A DNA stretch of 64,000 nt from positions 33,703 to 97,702 of the forward strand of contig NZ_JANSUY010000022.1 of the NCBI RefSeq assembly GCF_024741135.1, written 5' to 3'. A model generated the notes under the pieces. That model had not been told where the DNA came from and did not search any database. It saw nothing but the letters and a program-made list of their open reading frames with translations. Of the stretch, positions 33,206 to 41,709 are shown piece by piece. Numbering within the stretch: the stretch's first letter is position 1; every line of letters begins with the position of its first letter. The position numbers and the translations under genes are program-made. The DNA is from Aquiflexum gelatinilyticum. Its GTDB lineage: Bacteria > Bacteroidota > Bacteroidia > Cytophagales > Cyclobacteriaceae.

Positions 33206-34822
33206 ATGAAAATCACTAAAATCATCTCTAACCTGATCCTCCTCACCATTTTTGGATTGGGAATCATCTCCTGTGCAGACAAAGCCACTCCGCTGAGTGA
33301 AAACAACATTATTCCAAAGCCACTTTCAGTAACTGAAGCAGAAGGTTCATTTACATTAACAAATGAAACCAAATTGGTTACCTTAGGAAATGCTTCAGAA
33401 ATCAATCCTGTCATTGAAATTTTCCAAAGTCTGATCAAGCCTTCCACAGGCTTTGATTTACAAAAAGTCGAATCCGGTGAGTCCAACGTAATTGTTTTTG
33501 AAATTGAATCAGCTTCCCAAAAATCACCCGGAGAATATTCTATCTCTATCGATGAAAATAGCATCAAAATCGCCGCTTCCAATGGAGAAGGACTTTTTAA
33601 CGGTATCCAAACCTTGAGGCAACTCATGCCTGCCGGAATTGAATCATCCTCAAAATTAGATGGCAAGATTAAAATCGGCGCAGGCAAAATCGAAGACAAA
33701 CCAGAGTATGCCTACAGAGGATTTATGTTGGATGTGGCAAGACATTTCTTTCCTGTGGAAGATGTCAAGCATGTGATTGACCTGGTTTCCAAATACAAAA
33801 TCAATTTTCTCCATTTGCACCTTTCGGACGATCAGGGTTGGAGAATCGAAATCAAATCCTGGCCATTGCTGACAGAGATCGGAAGTAAAACCGAAGTAGG
33901 CGGGGGAGAAGGAGGTTTTTACACCCAAGAGCAATACAAAGACATCGTCGCATATGCCCAATCAAAATTCATTACCGTAGTGCCTGAAATAGACATGCCG
34001 GGCCACACCAATTCTGCTTTGGCTGCTTATGGACAATTGAATCCCGGTATTACAGTTCCGGAGAAGGGTGCAGTTGCATTTGATAGAAAAGATTTGGGTG
34101 TAGATGGTATGGCCACTCCGCTTTATACAGGTATCGAAGTTGGCTTCAGTACTTTGGATACGGACAAAGACATTACATATCAGTTTGTGGACGATGTCAT
34201 CCGTGAATTGGTTGAACTGACTCCAGGTCCTTACATCCATATCGGCGGAGATGAATCCCTTGTAACAGAATTGGAGGATTATATTCCATTTATGGAAAAA
34301 GCCCAGGCCATCGTAACCAAATACGGCAAAAAATCATTGGGATGGGATGAAATAGCACATGCAAGACTTGAACCCGGAGCTGTGGCACAATATTGGGCAA
34401 AGGCAGAAAATGCTGTCTTGGCTATCAATCAAGGAAATCAGGTTTTGGTTTCTCCTGCGACCAAAACCTATCTTGATATGCAGTATGATTCTACCACCTA
34501 TTTGGGCTTGCATTGGGCGGCTTATATTGAGTTGGATGATGCTTATAATTGGGATCCGACAGAATTGGATGCAGCTGTTAAGAAGGAGAACATTCTAGGT
34601 GTGGAAGCCCCACTGTGGTCGGAAACCATTACCGAAAGGAAAGAAATTGAATTCATGATGTTCCCGAGATTGGCCGCAATTGCCGAAGTCGCTTGGACCA
34701 AAAAGGAATTGAGAAACTGGGAGTCTTTTTCCGAAAGATTGAAAAAACATACAGCCCGTTGGGATGCGATGGGTTTGAACTATTACAAATCGCCAAAGTT
34801 GGTTTGGGAGGAGAAAAAGTGA
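33206..34822 (+). CDS. GH20 beta-N-acetylhexosaminidase, lipoprotein
   Basis: The 538-residue protein has a lipoprotein leader (FGLGIISCADK), an N-terminal GH20b domain (about residues 35-150, NIIPKPLSVTEAEGSFTL) and the catalytic TIM barrel. Its start is marked by YRGFMLDVARHFFPVEDVK, followed by HLHLSDDQGWRIEI and PEIDMPGHTNSAL. Asp349-Glu350 in HIGGDES is the catalytic pair of substrate-assisted hexosaminidases. It should cut terminal N-acetylhexosamine from chitin, glycans or peptidoglycan fragments at the cell surface. A promoter-like TTTGGTTG with TACCTTAT lies just upstream. Neighbours at 31535 and 35853-41512 fit sugar or amino-sugar use. Confidence 0.93.
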   Translation: MKITKIISNLILLTIFGLGIISCADKATPLSENNIIPKPLSVTEAEGSFTLTNETKLVTLGNASEINPVIEIFQSLIKPSTGFDLQKVESGESNVIVFEIESASQKSPGEYSISIDENSIKIAASNGEGLFNGIQTLRQLMPAGIESSSKLDGKIKIGAGKIEDKPEYAYRGFMLDVARHFFPVEDVKHVIDLVSKYKINFLHLHLSDDQGWRIEIKSWPLLTEIGSKTEVGGGEGGFYTQEQYKDIVAYAQSKFITVVPEIDMPGHTNSALAAYGQLNPGITVPEKGAVAFDRKDLGVDGMATPLYTGIEVGFSTLDTDKDITYQFVDDVIRELVELTPGPYIHIGGDESLVTELEDYIPFMEKAQAIVTKYGKKSLGWDEIAHARLEPGAVAQYWAKAENAVLAINQGNQVLVSPATKTYLDMQYDSTTYLGLHWAAYIELDDAYNWDPTELDAAVKKENILGVEAPLWSETITERKEIEFMMFPRLAAIAEVAWTKKELRNWESFSERLKKHTARWDAMGLNYYKSPKLVWEEKK

Positions 34823-34932
34823 TCGGTCCACAGACCACAGTCCATAGTTGCGGCTAATGAACCTCACTCCGAGTAATATTTGGTTAGCAGCAAGAAAGCT
34901 TACATATCCAAAAAGTAAACAATTGAAATCAT

Positions 34933-34969
34933 AAAATCCGGAAATCAATCAATGGTTTTCGGATTTTCT
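34933..34969. terminator. bidirectional terminator
   Basis: AAAATCCGGAAA pairs with TTTTCGGATTTT across an about 10-base loop, between the GH20 gene and the convergent PIN-domain gene ending at 34969. Confidence 0.75.
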
Positions 34970-35367
34970 TAATATAGTGAGATTGTTTGCAATCCTAAAT
35001 ATTTTTCCAATTGATCAAAATCCCGATCATTATGTAGTAATTTGATTTCCTTTTCGATGCAAAAAGTGGCTATTACTATATCGATTGTTTTTCTTATAGT
35101 AACGCCACTTTTTCTAAGTTTTCTATAATTCAATGCTGATTTGATAGCAAGCTCCTTGTTTGATAAATTAAAAAAAGGAAGTGATTCTAAAATCTCTTTC
35201 GCAATTCCAAAATCTTTTTCACTGCTGAATCCCTGCAAAACTTCCACAATTATCAAGTCACCGGTAATTATTTCTTGTTTACCCAAGGTATTGTATAACA
35301 AAGAAACTTCAGGACTTTCTTTTCCATTAAAAAAGTCAATCCAAACAGAGGAATCAACCAATATCAT
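34969..35367 (-). CDS. PIN-domain toxin (VapC-like)
   Basis: A 132-residue PIN ribonuclease domain: MILVDSSVWIDFFNG carries the first acidic residue (Asp5), GDLIIVEVLQGF the second (Glu), SGVTIRKTIDIVIATFC the third, and LLHNDRDFDQLEKYLG the last (Asp). These acids bind Mg ions in VapC toxins, which cleave tRNA or rRNA. Its ATG overlaps the stop of the antitoxin gene by four bases (ATGA type), the usual VapBC arrangement. Target RNA is unknown. The pair lies between a catabolic glycosidase and a dehydrogenase gene and may have been inserted there. Confidence 0.9.
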   Translation of the reverse strand: MILVDSSVWIDFFNGKESPEVSLLYNTLGKQEIITGDLIIVEVLQGFSSEKDFGIAKEILESLPFFNLSNKELAIKSALNYRKLRKSGVTIRKTIDIVIATFCIEKEIKLLHNDRDFDQLEKYLGLQTISLY

Positions 35368-35558
35368 TGATCAAGTCTCATTTTTTCAAGGTTACCTTCC
35401 CACTTTAACTTCCCTTTCAGCTGCTTGATTTTTTCTTGGTTTTTTAGAGATATAATTAGCTTTAATCCCGCTTCAACTGTTGCTTTTTTGGTATTTAGTC
35501 CACTGAGCTTCATTGCTTCATTCATGAGCTCCTCGTCTATTTCAATGTTGGTCCTCAT
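35364..35558 (-). CDS. VapB-like antitoxin (type II toxin-antitoxin)
   Basis: From the ATG at 35556-35558 the protein has 64 residues. A longer frame uses a start inside the operator and is less likely. MRTNIEIDEELMNEAMKL is the typical ribbon-helix-helix start of VapB proteins of the type found in Actinobacteria and Bacteroidota, followed by a helix KKATVEAGLKLIISL and a charged C-terminal tail that would wrap the toxin. It overlaps the toxin gene by four bases. The palindrome at 35563-35589 directly upstream fits autorepression. Confidence 0.88.
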   Translation of the reverse strand: MRTNIEIDEELMNEAMKLSGLNTKKATVEAGLKLIISLKNQEKIKQLKGKLKWEGNLEKMRLDQ

Positions 35559-35562
35559 ATAT

Positions 35563-35589
35563 TGTGTATAATTTTCAGAAATATACACA
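35563..35589 (-). promoter_or_regulatory. operator palindrome of the VapBC-like pair
   Basis: TGTGTATA (35563-35570) and TATACACA (35582-35589) form a perfect inverted repeat with an 11-base spacer, starting four bases before the antitoxin ATG. Such paired half-sites are usual binding sites for VapB ribbon-helix-helix dimers. Confidence 0.75.
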
Positions 35590-35852
35590 TAATTTTCTTC
35601 TGAAATTCCTCAAATTAGTTTTTAATTAACTTAAACTTTTTTTAATCCAACTTAAAAATCCATAGCCATCCATAAGCCATTTCGGAAGGTGTGGAGAGTT
35701 GGGCATGGAAAATCTGTTTGCTGTTCCTCAGTTTTTGATAAATGGCTCATTGTATTTTTATAAATATATTATATTTCAGAAAAGCACCTTTTTACAAAAG
35801 ATAGTTTTGTTAATCCAAATTTTAAAACAATTCCTAAGACCAGAGCAATTTT

Positions 35853-37616
35853 ATGATATTGGAAATGCACTCACTTTCTACTGCCGTCAAAACTTTCTTT
35901 TTCTGTCTAGGATTATGGATGTTTATCTCATGTGAACCAAAAGTTAACCTTCCAGCTGGAGATGATGACAATGGTGGACTTTTTTTGCCAGATGGCTTTG
36001 AAGCGTTGGTGGTGGTTGACAGTATAGGAAGGGCCAGACATTTGGCCGTCAGTGAATTGAGGGATATTTACGTCAAACTTCGCGCACCTTATAAAGCCGG
36101 GAGAGGTATAGTAGGAATTAGGGATACCAATCAGGATGGCAAAGCTGATATTGTGGAATACTTTGGAGACTATCCTGATAAGGGAAACTATGGTACGGGA
36201 ATGCGCATACATAACGGTTACTTGTATTTCAGTACGGCAGGTGAGGTGTATAGATACAAAATGAATCGAGATGGTTTATTGCCAACTGGAGAACCCGAAC
36301 TGATTTTGGTCGATGATTACAAAAATGCAAAATATGGCTATGAACACATCGCCAAACCCATTGCTTTTGACAATGATGGCCACATTTATGTTGCATTTGG
36401 TTCGCCGGGGGACGTTTGTCAGGAGTTCAACAGGAAACCCGGAAGTCCGGGAATGTATCCATGTCCGCAGCTTGAATGGCATGGCGGCATCTGGCAATTT
36501 GATGCCAACAAATTAAATCAAACCCAAAAAGACGGAAAAAGGTATGCCACAGGTATCCGGTCTGTTGTAGCCATGGATTGGAATCAGGAGGAGAATGAAC
36601 TGTACGTAGTCCAACATGGAAGGGATGATTTTACCAAGTCATGGCCTGATCTTTTTGGTCCATGGGAAAGTGCTGTTTTACCTTCGGAGGAATTTTTTAG
36701 GGTTGAAGAAGGTACTGATGGAGGTTGGCCATATTATTACTTTGACCATATTGAAGGCAAAAAGAAACTGAATCCTGAATATGGAGGAGATGGAAAATTG
36801 CAAGGTGATGCCCATTTAGTCGCCCAACCTTTGATGGGTTTTCCGGGGCATTTTGCGCCAAATGACCTTCACTTTTATAGAGGTGATCAATTTCCCGAAA
36901 GGTATAAGAATGGCGCTTTTGTCGCCTTTCATGGATCTACTATCCGTGGTCCTTATCCTCAGGGAGGTTATTTTGTTGCATTTGTCCCATTTGAAAAGGG
37001 AATTCCGGCAGGTCCTTGGGAAGTTTTCGCAGATGGATTTGCAGGATTGGACACCATCGTGAATACCGGTGATGCTTTGGCACGTCCAATGGGAATCGCC
37101 ATGGGGCCGGATGGGTCACTTTATATTTCGGAAAGTGTAAAAGGCAAAATCTGGCGGATCATTTACAAGGGGAAAAAATCTGACTTTGGTGAGGCTTCAT
37201 TAGCCAAACTTGAACAGCGGAAAAACCAAAGAACGAATATCAAAGATCCGGATAGGGAATTGGACAATCTGGAAACGGAAATGATAGAAACCGGGTCACA
37301 GGTCTACAACCTGCATTGCGGAACCTGCCACCAAAGAGACGGTAAGGGTGACGGAAGCAGGTTTCCACCAATCAATAATTCCCGTGTAGTAAATGGGAAA
37401 AACCAACCTTTAATTGAATTGATTTTAAAAGGTCTGGAAGGCGCCATCACTGTCAATGGTGTTGCCTACAATGGTGTCATGCCTTCGCATTCATTTCTTA
37501 CTGATGCCGAAATTTCCTCAGTATTGACCTATATAAGAAGAAACTTTGGAAATGATTCACAGAGTATTTCTGCCATTGAAGTTGGCAATGTGAGGAAAAA
37601 GATAGAAAATCAATAA
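35853..37616 (+). CDS. quinoprotein-like sugar dehydrogenase with C-terminal cytochrome c, lipoprotein
   Basis: The 587-residue protein has a lipoprotein leader (LGLWMFISCEPK), a beta-propeller of the sorbosone/glucose dehydrogenase class at about residues 45-445 (IVGIRDTNQDGKADIVEYFG, ALARPMGIAMGPDGSLYISE) and a cytochrome c domain at about 475-575. Cys489, Cys492 and His493 in LHCGTCHQRDGKGDG bind heme, and GVMPSHSF supplies the likely axial Met. It should oxidise a sugar or alcohol at the cell surface and pass electrons through heme to the respiratory chain. The CBM9-like gene starts one base later. PQQ synthesis genes are absent here, so the cofactor is unproven. Confidence 0.85.
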   Translation: MILEMHSLSTAVKTFFFCLGLWMFISCEPKVNLPAGDDDNGGLFLPDGFEALVVVDSIGRARHLAVSELRDIYVKLRAPYKAGRGIVGIRDTNQDGKADIVEYFGDYPDKGNYGTGMRIHNGYLYFSTAGEVYRYKMNRDGLLPTGEPELILVDDYKNAKYGYEHIAKPIAFDNDGHIYVAFGSPGDVCQEFNRKPGSPGMYPCPQLEWHGGIWQFDANKLNQTQKDGKRYATGIRSVVAMDWNQEENELYVVQHGRDDFTKSWPDLFGPWESAVLPSEEFFRVEEGTDGGWPYYYFDHIEGKKKLNPEYGGDGKLQGDAHLVAQPLMGFPGHFAPNDLHFYRGDQFPERYKNGAFVAFHGSTIRGPYPQGGYFVAFVPFEKGIPAGPWEVFADGFAGLDTIVNTGDALARPMGIAMGPDGSLYISESVKGKIWRIIYKGKKSDFGEASLAKLEQRKNQRTNIKDPDRELDNLETEMIETGSQVYNLHCGTCHQRDGKGDGSRFPPINNSRVVNGKNQPLIELILKGLEGAITVNGVAYNGVMPSHSFLTDAEISSVLTYIRRNFGNDSQSISAIEVGNVRKKIENQ

Positions 37617-37617
37617 A

Positions 37618-38394
37618 ATGAGGGGTAAAATAAGGTTTGATCTGAATTTTGTGATAGTCATGAGCTTGATTGCTATCACCACTAATGCCCAGCATATAAA
37701 GGAAACAAATAACATGAAGCGAAATATGGAAGAATCGGTTTATCACGTCAACCGTCTTGAGGGGAAAATTAAGATTGACGGAGTTTGGGAAAAGGAAGTT
37801 TGGAAAAATGTGCCTGCTCTAGAAATAACAAATTATATGGGAGACAAGCCCAAATTCCTTCCAACCACATTTGCTAAGCTTTTGTATGATGAGAAAAATA
37901 TCTATGGGATTTTTCAGGTACAAAATCGGTATGTACAGTGTTTGGTTCAGGAGACCAATGGACACGTTTCCGGCGATTCCTGTGTCGAATTCTTTTTTTC
38001 TCCAGACAATTCCAACCCGCTTTTTTACTTCAACCTAGAGATCAATTGCGGTGGAGTGCCTTTGCTGCAATTTGTCACCGTTCCGAGGAAGGAATACCTT
38101 TTCCTCAAGGAAAGAGAAATAAGCAAAGTTGAAATTGCCCATTCTTTGCCAAAAAAGGTATTTCCTGAAATAGAAAAGGATACTGTTTGGACCATTGAAT
38201 TCAAATTGCCCTTAAAAATTCTTGAAAAATATACAGCCATCACCCATCCCAAACCAGGGGTTAAATGGACTGCAAATTTCTATATGACGGCTAGTACTAC
38301 CAGTAATCCACATTATTTGACTTGGTCAAAGGTGAATAATGCAATACCGGACTTTCACCTTCCGCAGTTTTTTGGGACTTTGGTTTTTAAGTAA
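37618..38394 (+). CDS. secreted CBM9-like carbohydrate-binding protein
   Basis: The 258-residue protein has an N-terminal signal segment (VIVMSLIAITTNAQ) and one CBM9-type beta-sandwich. Marks are GKIKIDGVWEKEVWKN, the strand TTFAKLLYDEKNIYGIFQVQ, DSCVEFFFSPDN and WTIEFKLPLKIL, with a final TWSKVNNAIPDFHLPQFFG. These match the Bacteroidota 'carbohydrate-binding family 9-like' proteins, which bind sugar ends or sit next to glycosidases and dehydrogenases. No catalytic residue set is evident. It follows the quinoprotein gene by one base and probably delivers or tethers its substrate. Confidence 0.82.
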   Translation: MRGKIRFDLNFVIVMSLIAITTNAQHIKETNNMKRNMEESVYHVNRLEGKIKIDGVWEKEVWKNVPALEITNYMGDKPKFLPTTFAKLLYDEKNIYGIFQVQNRYVQCLVQETNGHVSGDSCVEFFFSPDNSNPLFYFNLEINCGGVPLLQFVTVPRKEYLFLKEREISKVEIAHSLPKKVFPEIEKDTVWTIEFKLPLKILEKYTAITHPKPGVKWTANFYMTASTTSNPHYLTWSKVNNAIPDFHLPQFFGTLVFK

Positions 38395-38545
38395 AATCAT
38401 GGGGGGAATTATCAATTATTGTACAGGTGGATGGATAATAATAGCAAAGGTTTGCGGTATGTTTTTTAAAAATTTAGATTTAGATAATATAATTCAGCTC
38501 CCAATTACCTCTTTAATTGATTTTGAAAATCGAACAACAAAAGAT

Positions 38546-39766
38546 ATGATCAACAGAAGAACATTACTGAAAAGACTTTCTGCACTTCCGTTGGTGGGAA
38601 CAATTGTAGGAAGCAGTATTCCTGTCCAATCAGTATTTGCTGATTCCCCATCAGTTCCAAAAAGGGACCTGATCAAGGAATTGGGCTTGAGGACTTTTAT
38701 CAATGCGGCCGGAACCTACACAGCCATGACGGCCTCTCTGATGCCTGAAGAAGTGATGGAAACAATTGAAGCTTCTTCCAAGGAATTTATCATGTTGGAT
38801 GAAGTTCAGGACAAAGTGGGAGAAAAAATTGCTGAAATCTGCCATGCAGAAGCAGCAACGGTTACCGCAGGTTGCTGGTCCGCTATGGTGTTGGGGCTTG
38901 CCGGAGTACTGACAGGAACCGACAAAGAAAAAATCGCACAGATTCCAAATCTGAAAGGAATGAAATCAGAGGTGATTGTCCAAAAGAGCCACAACGTGGC
39001 TTATGTGCATTCTTTGACCAATACCGGGGTGAAATTGGTAGAAGTGGAAACAGCTGCTGATCTGGAAAAAGCGATCAATGAGCAAACTGCCATGTTATGG
39101 TTTTTGAATTATCAGGCTCCTGATGGAAAAATCCAACATGAAGAGTGGGTGGCATTGGGAAAAAAACACAACATACCTACCATGATTGACATAGCAGCTG
39201 ATGTGCCGCCCGTTGAAAACCTATGGAAATTTAATGATATGGGATTTGATCTGGTATGTATATCAGGGGGAAAAGCCATGAAAGGGCCGCAAAGTGCCGG
39301 CATCCTGATGGGTAGAAAACACATCATTGAAGCAGCGAGACTGAGTGCACCGCCCCGTGGCAATACAATCGGCAGAGGGATGAAGGTCAATAAGGAAGAA
39401 ATCCTTGGGATGTATGTGGCCTTGGAACTATATGTAAAAAAAGACCATGTAAAAGAGTGGAAATCCTGGGAAGAGAAAATAGGCTACATTGAAGAAATGG
39501 CTAAGAAAGTCAATGGTGTGACCACTTCGGTTTCGGTTCCGCCAATTGCCAATCATACCCCTTTTCTAAAAATCGCTTGGGATCCAGCTGTGATAAATCT
39601 CAACCGCACCCAAATGCAGGAAAAACTCAGGAGGGGAAATCCATCCATTGAGGTTATTGGATTCGGAGATCATGAAATCAGTTGTACTGTTTGGATGCTA
39701 AGGCCGAACGAAGAAAAGATTGTAGCCAAAAGAATCCAAGAAGAATTGAGTAGCGCTAAAGCTTAA
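38546..39766 (+). CDS. Tat-exported SelA-like PLP enzyme (DgaE/COG1921 type)
   Basis: From the ATG at 38546 the product has 406 residues and starts with a Tat leader (MINRRTLLKRLSALPLVG). The longer frame from 38339 overlaps the preceding gene and lacks a signal. The fold-type I PLP domain includes TFINAAGTYTAMTASLMP at its start, VTAGCWSAMVLGLAG, and Lys243 in ISGGKAMKGPQSAG, the likely Schiff-base lysine. SelA-like homologues outside selenium metabolism include D-glucosaminate-6-phosphate ammonia-lyase. An exported PLP enzyme of this group is unusual; the Tat route would export it with cofactor bound. The amidohydrolase gene follows 17 bases later. Confidence 0.85.
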   Translation: MINRRTLLKRLSALPLVGTIVGSSIPVQSVFADSPSVPKRDLIKELGLRTFINAAGTYTAMTASLMPEEVMETIEASSKEFIMLDEVQDKVGEKIAEICHAEAATVTAGCWSAMVLGLAGVLTGTDKEKIAQIPNLKGMKSEVIVQKSHNVAYVHSLTNTGVKLVEVETAADLEKAINEQTAMLWFLNYQAPDGKIQHEEWVALGKKHNIPTMIDIAADVPPVENLWKFNDMGFDLVCISGGKAMKGPQSAGILMGRKHIIEAARLSAPPRGNTIGRGMKVNKEEILGMYVALELYVKKDHVKEWKSWEEKIGYIEEMAKKVNGVTTSVSVPPIANHTPFLKIAWDPAVINLNRTQMQEKLRRGNPSIEVIGFGDHEISCTVWMLRPNEEKIVAKRIQEELSSAKA

Positions 39767-39783
39767 CGTTATCATTCAAAAAG

Positions 39784-41037
39784 ATGAAGAAAATTGGATT
39801 TCTGTTACTCTGCTTTTTATCCTTTGGGTCAATAAGTCTTTCTGCTCAAAATTACCAAATGGTGATCAAAGGAGGTCATGTCATTGATCCAAAGAACAAC
39901 ATTGATGAATTGATGGATGTCGCCATTCAGGATGGAAGGATAGCTAAAATCGCAAAAAATATAGATACAACAGGTGCCAGCCAAATAGTGGATGCAAAGG
40001 GTTTATTGGTTGTGCCGGGTTTGATAGATATTCATGGCCATAATTTTTATGGTACCCGACCCAATAGTTACCTAAGTGACGGTCTTGTGGCAGTCGACCC
40101 GGACAGTTTTACCTTTAGGGTTGGAGTAACTACTATTGTGGATTGTGGTGGACCGGGCTGGAAAAACTTCCATGTCTTCAAAGAAAACATCATTGACCAT
40201 TCAAAAACACGGGTTTTGGCATTCATGAACATTGTGGGAGAAGGCATGCGTGGTGGAGCCTACGAACAAGACACTTCTGATATGAATGCCCAACTCACAG
40301 GTCAGGCTGCACTGAAATACAAAGAACACGTCGTAGGATTTAAGGTGGCCCACTATGCCAAAAGGGATTGGATTCCGGTTGATAGGGCTGTAGAAGCAGG
40401 GAATATTGCCAATATGCCTGTCATAATTGATTTTGGTGGATCTATGGCCTTTGCTCCACTGAGATTGAGGGAATTGTTTTTGGACCACCTGCGTCCCGGG
40501 GATATATATACCCACGTTTTTGCGGAATTGGGAGGTGCAAGAGAGCCTGTTGTTGACTATGAAACCAGGAAATTCAAACCATTTGTCAGGGAAGCCCAGG
40601 AAAGAGGAATTATTTTCGATGTGGGATATGGTGGTGCGAGTTTTGATTTCAGGCAGGCAATTCCGTCATTGGAAGCAGGATTTTTTCCCAATACCATCAG
40701 TACGGACCTTCACAAAGGGAGCATGAATGCGGCCATGAAAGACATGCTCAATGTCATGAGTACATTTCTGGCTATTGGAATGGAAATCCCCCACATCATC
40801 CAGGCAAGTACTTGGAATCCTGCCCAAACCATCAAAAGAGAAGAACTCGGTCACCTATCAGAAGGAGCAATAGCCGATTTGGCCTTGATTGAAGTGAGAC
40901 AAGGCCAATTCGGTATTTGGGATAAAAACGGATACAAAGTGGAAACTGATAAACGGTTCGAATGTGAAATGACCATCAAAGACGGTGTAATTGTCTACAG
41001 TGTCAATGGCCGGAGCGAACCGGTAGTGTTGAGGTAA
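39784..41037 (+). CDS. exported amidohydrolase/deacetylase (COG3964 type)
   Basis: The 417-residue protein has a signal peptide (GFLLLCFLSFGSISLSAQ) and an amidohydrolase TIM barrel. Metal-site features are VPGLIDIHGHNFYG (HxH), the lysine in VVGFKVAHYA, the His in YTHVFAE and the Asp in TISTDLHKG. FGIWDKNGYKVETD is close to the end typical of the COG3964 group, whose members hydrolyse acetyl or related groups and are often encoded beside a SelA-like PLP enzyme, as here. It probably removes an acyl group from the substrate of its neighbour. The gene ends 14 bases before the convergent RidA homologue. Confidence 0.85.
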   Translation: MKKIGFLLLCFLSFGSISLSAQNYQMVIKGGHVIDPKNNIDELMDVAIQDGRIAKIAKNIDTTGASQIVDAKGLLVVPGLIDIHGHNFYGTRPNSYLSDGLVAVDPDSFTFRVGVTTIVDCGGPGWKNFHVFKENIIDHSKTRVLAFMNIVGEGMRGGAYEQDTSDMNAQLTGQAALKYKEHVVGFKVAHYAKRDWIPVDRAVEAGNIANMPVIIDFGGSMAFAPLRLRELFLDHLRPGDIYTHVFAELGGAREPVVDYETRKFKPFVREAQERGIIFDVGYGGASFDFRQAIPSLEAGFFPNTISTDLHKGSMNAAMKDMLNVMSTFLAIGMEIPHIIQASTWNPAQTIKREELGHLSEGAIADLALIEVRQGQFGIWDKNGYKVETDKRFECEMTIKDGVIVYSVNGRSEPVVLR

Positions 41038-41050
41038 TCAGTTGGATGGG

Positions 41051-41512
41051 TTAGATATAAGCAATACAATCCATCTCCACCAAAGAATCACCGGGTACTC
41101 CTGCGTAGGTGGCTACTGTGGTGCGAACAGGAGGTTTTTTTCCAAATCGCCCTTTGTAAACCTCATTCATTCCCTTGTAGTCATTCAGGTCATGGAGGTA
41201 CACATTCACTTTCAACACTTTTTCCATGGAAGAACCTGCTTTGACCAGTTCTTTTTCCAATTCTTTGAGAACATGATCGGTATGTGCTTTGATATCACCC
41301 TCAAAATGAGCGCCTTTACCCGCTACAAAAATCATATTTCCCAGTTTGGTTGAGCCTGAAAACAAGGGGACATCCTGATCTTGAACGACATTGAATACTT
41401 CTTTTTCTGGCGTGTTGTCCGTTTCAGCTTTTGCTACTATTCCTATTCCCACAATACCTGCTAGGGATGCGATCATTTTTTTTAAGGTGGACCTTCTTTC
41501 TATTTTTTCCAT
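41051..41512 (-). CDS. RidA-family protein with export leader
   Basis: The ATG at 41510-41512 gives 153 residues beginning MEKIERRSTLKKMIASLAGI, a Tat-like leader. A RidA (YjgF) domain of about 120 residues follows: NMIFVAGKGAHFEGDIKAHT, VLKVNVYLHDLNDYKGMN, the key arginine in PVRTTVATYAGVPGDS and the Glu in VEMDCIAY. RidA proteins hydrolyse reactive enamines and imines released by PLP enzymes to ketones and ammonia. Being exported and next to an exported SelA-like PLP enzyme, it probably clears the same kind of intermediate. It is convergent to that cluster, so it has its own promoter. Confidence 0.87.
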   Translation of the reverse strand: MEKIERRSTLKKMIASLAGIVGIGIVAKAETDNTPEKEVFNVVQDQDVPLFSGSTKLGNMIFVAGKGAHFEGDIKAHTDHVLKELEKELVKAGSSMEKVLKVNVYLHDLNDYKGMNEVYKGRFGKKPPVRTTVATYAGVPGDSLVEMDCIAYI

Positions 41513-41709
41513 GATTTTAGGTTGATTATTTGTTTCGTATTGAATCATTCAATATATAGTTTTGCTTGAATTACAGCAAATTCTAGCCAAGCCTATAACC
41601 GGTTTTAAAGATTGTTTGCTCATATTTTCCATGGCCGGAATACTTGGTATTTCCCGAATAGTAAGAATGGATTTTGAAACACGCTGTTAGCGTCAGTGAA
41701 ATCCATTAT

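Noticed and set aside
35699..35935. 78-codon plus-strand frame upstream of the quinoprotein gene
   Set aside because: AT-rich, overlaps the better supported lipoprotein leader in another frame and shows no conserved pattern.
38339..38545. N-terminal extension of the SelA-like gene
   Set aside because: It overlaps the CBM9-like gene end, lacks a leader and precedes a clear Tat leader at 38546.
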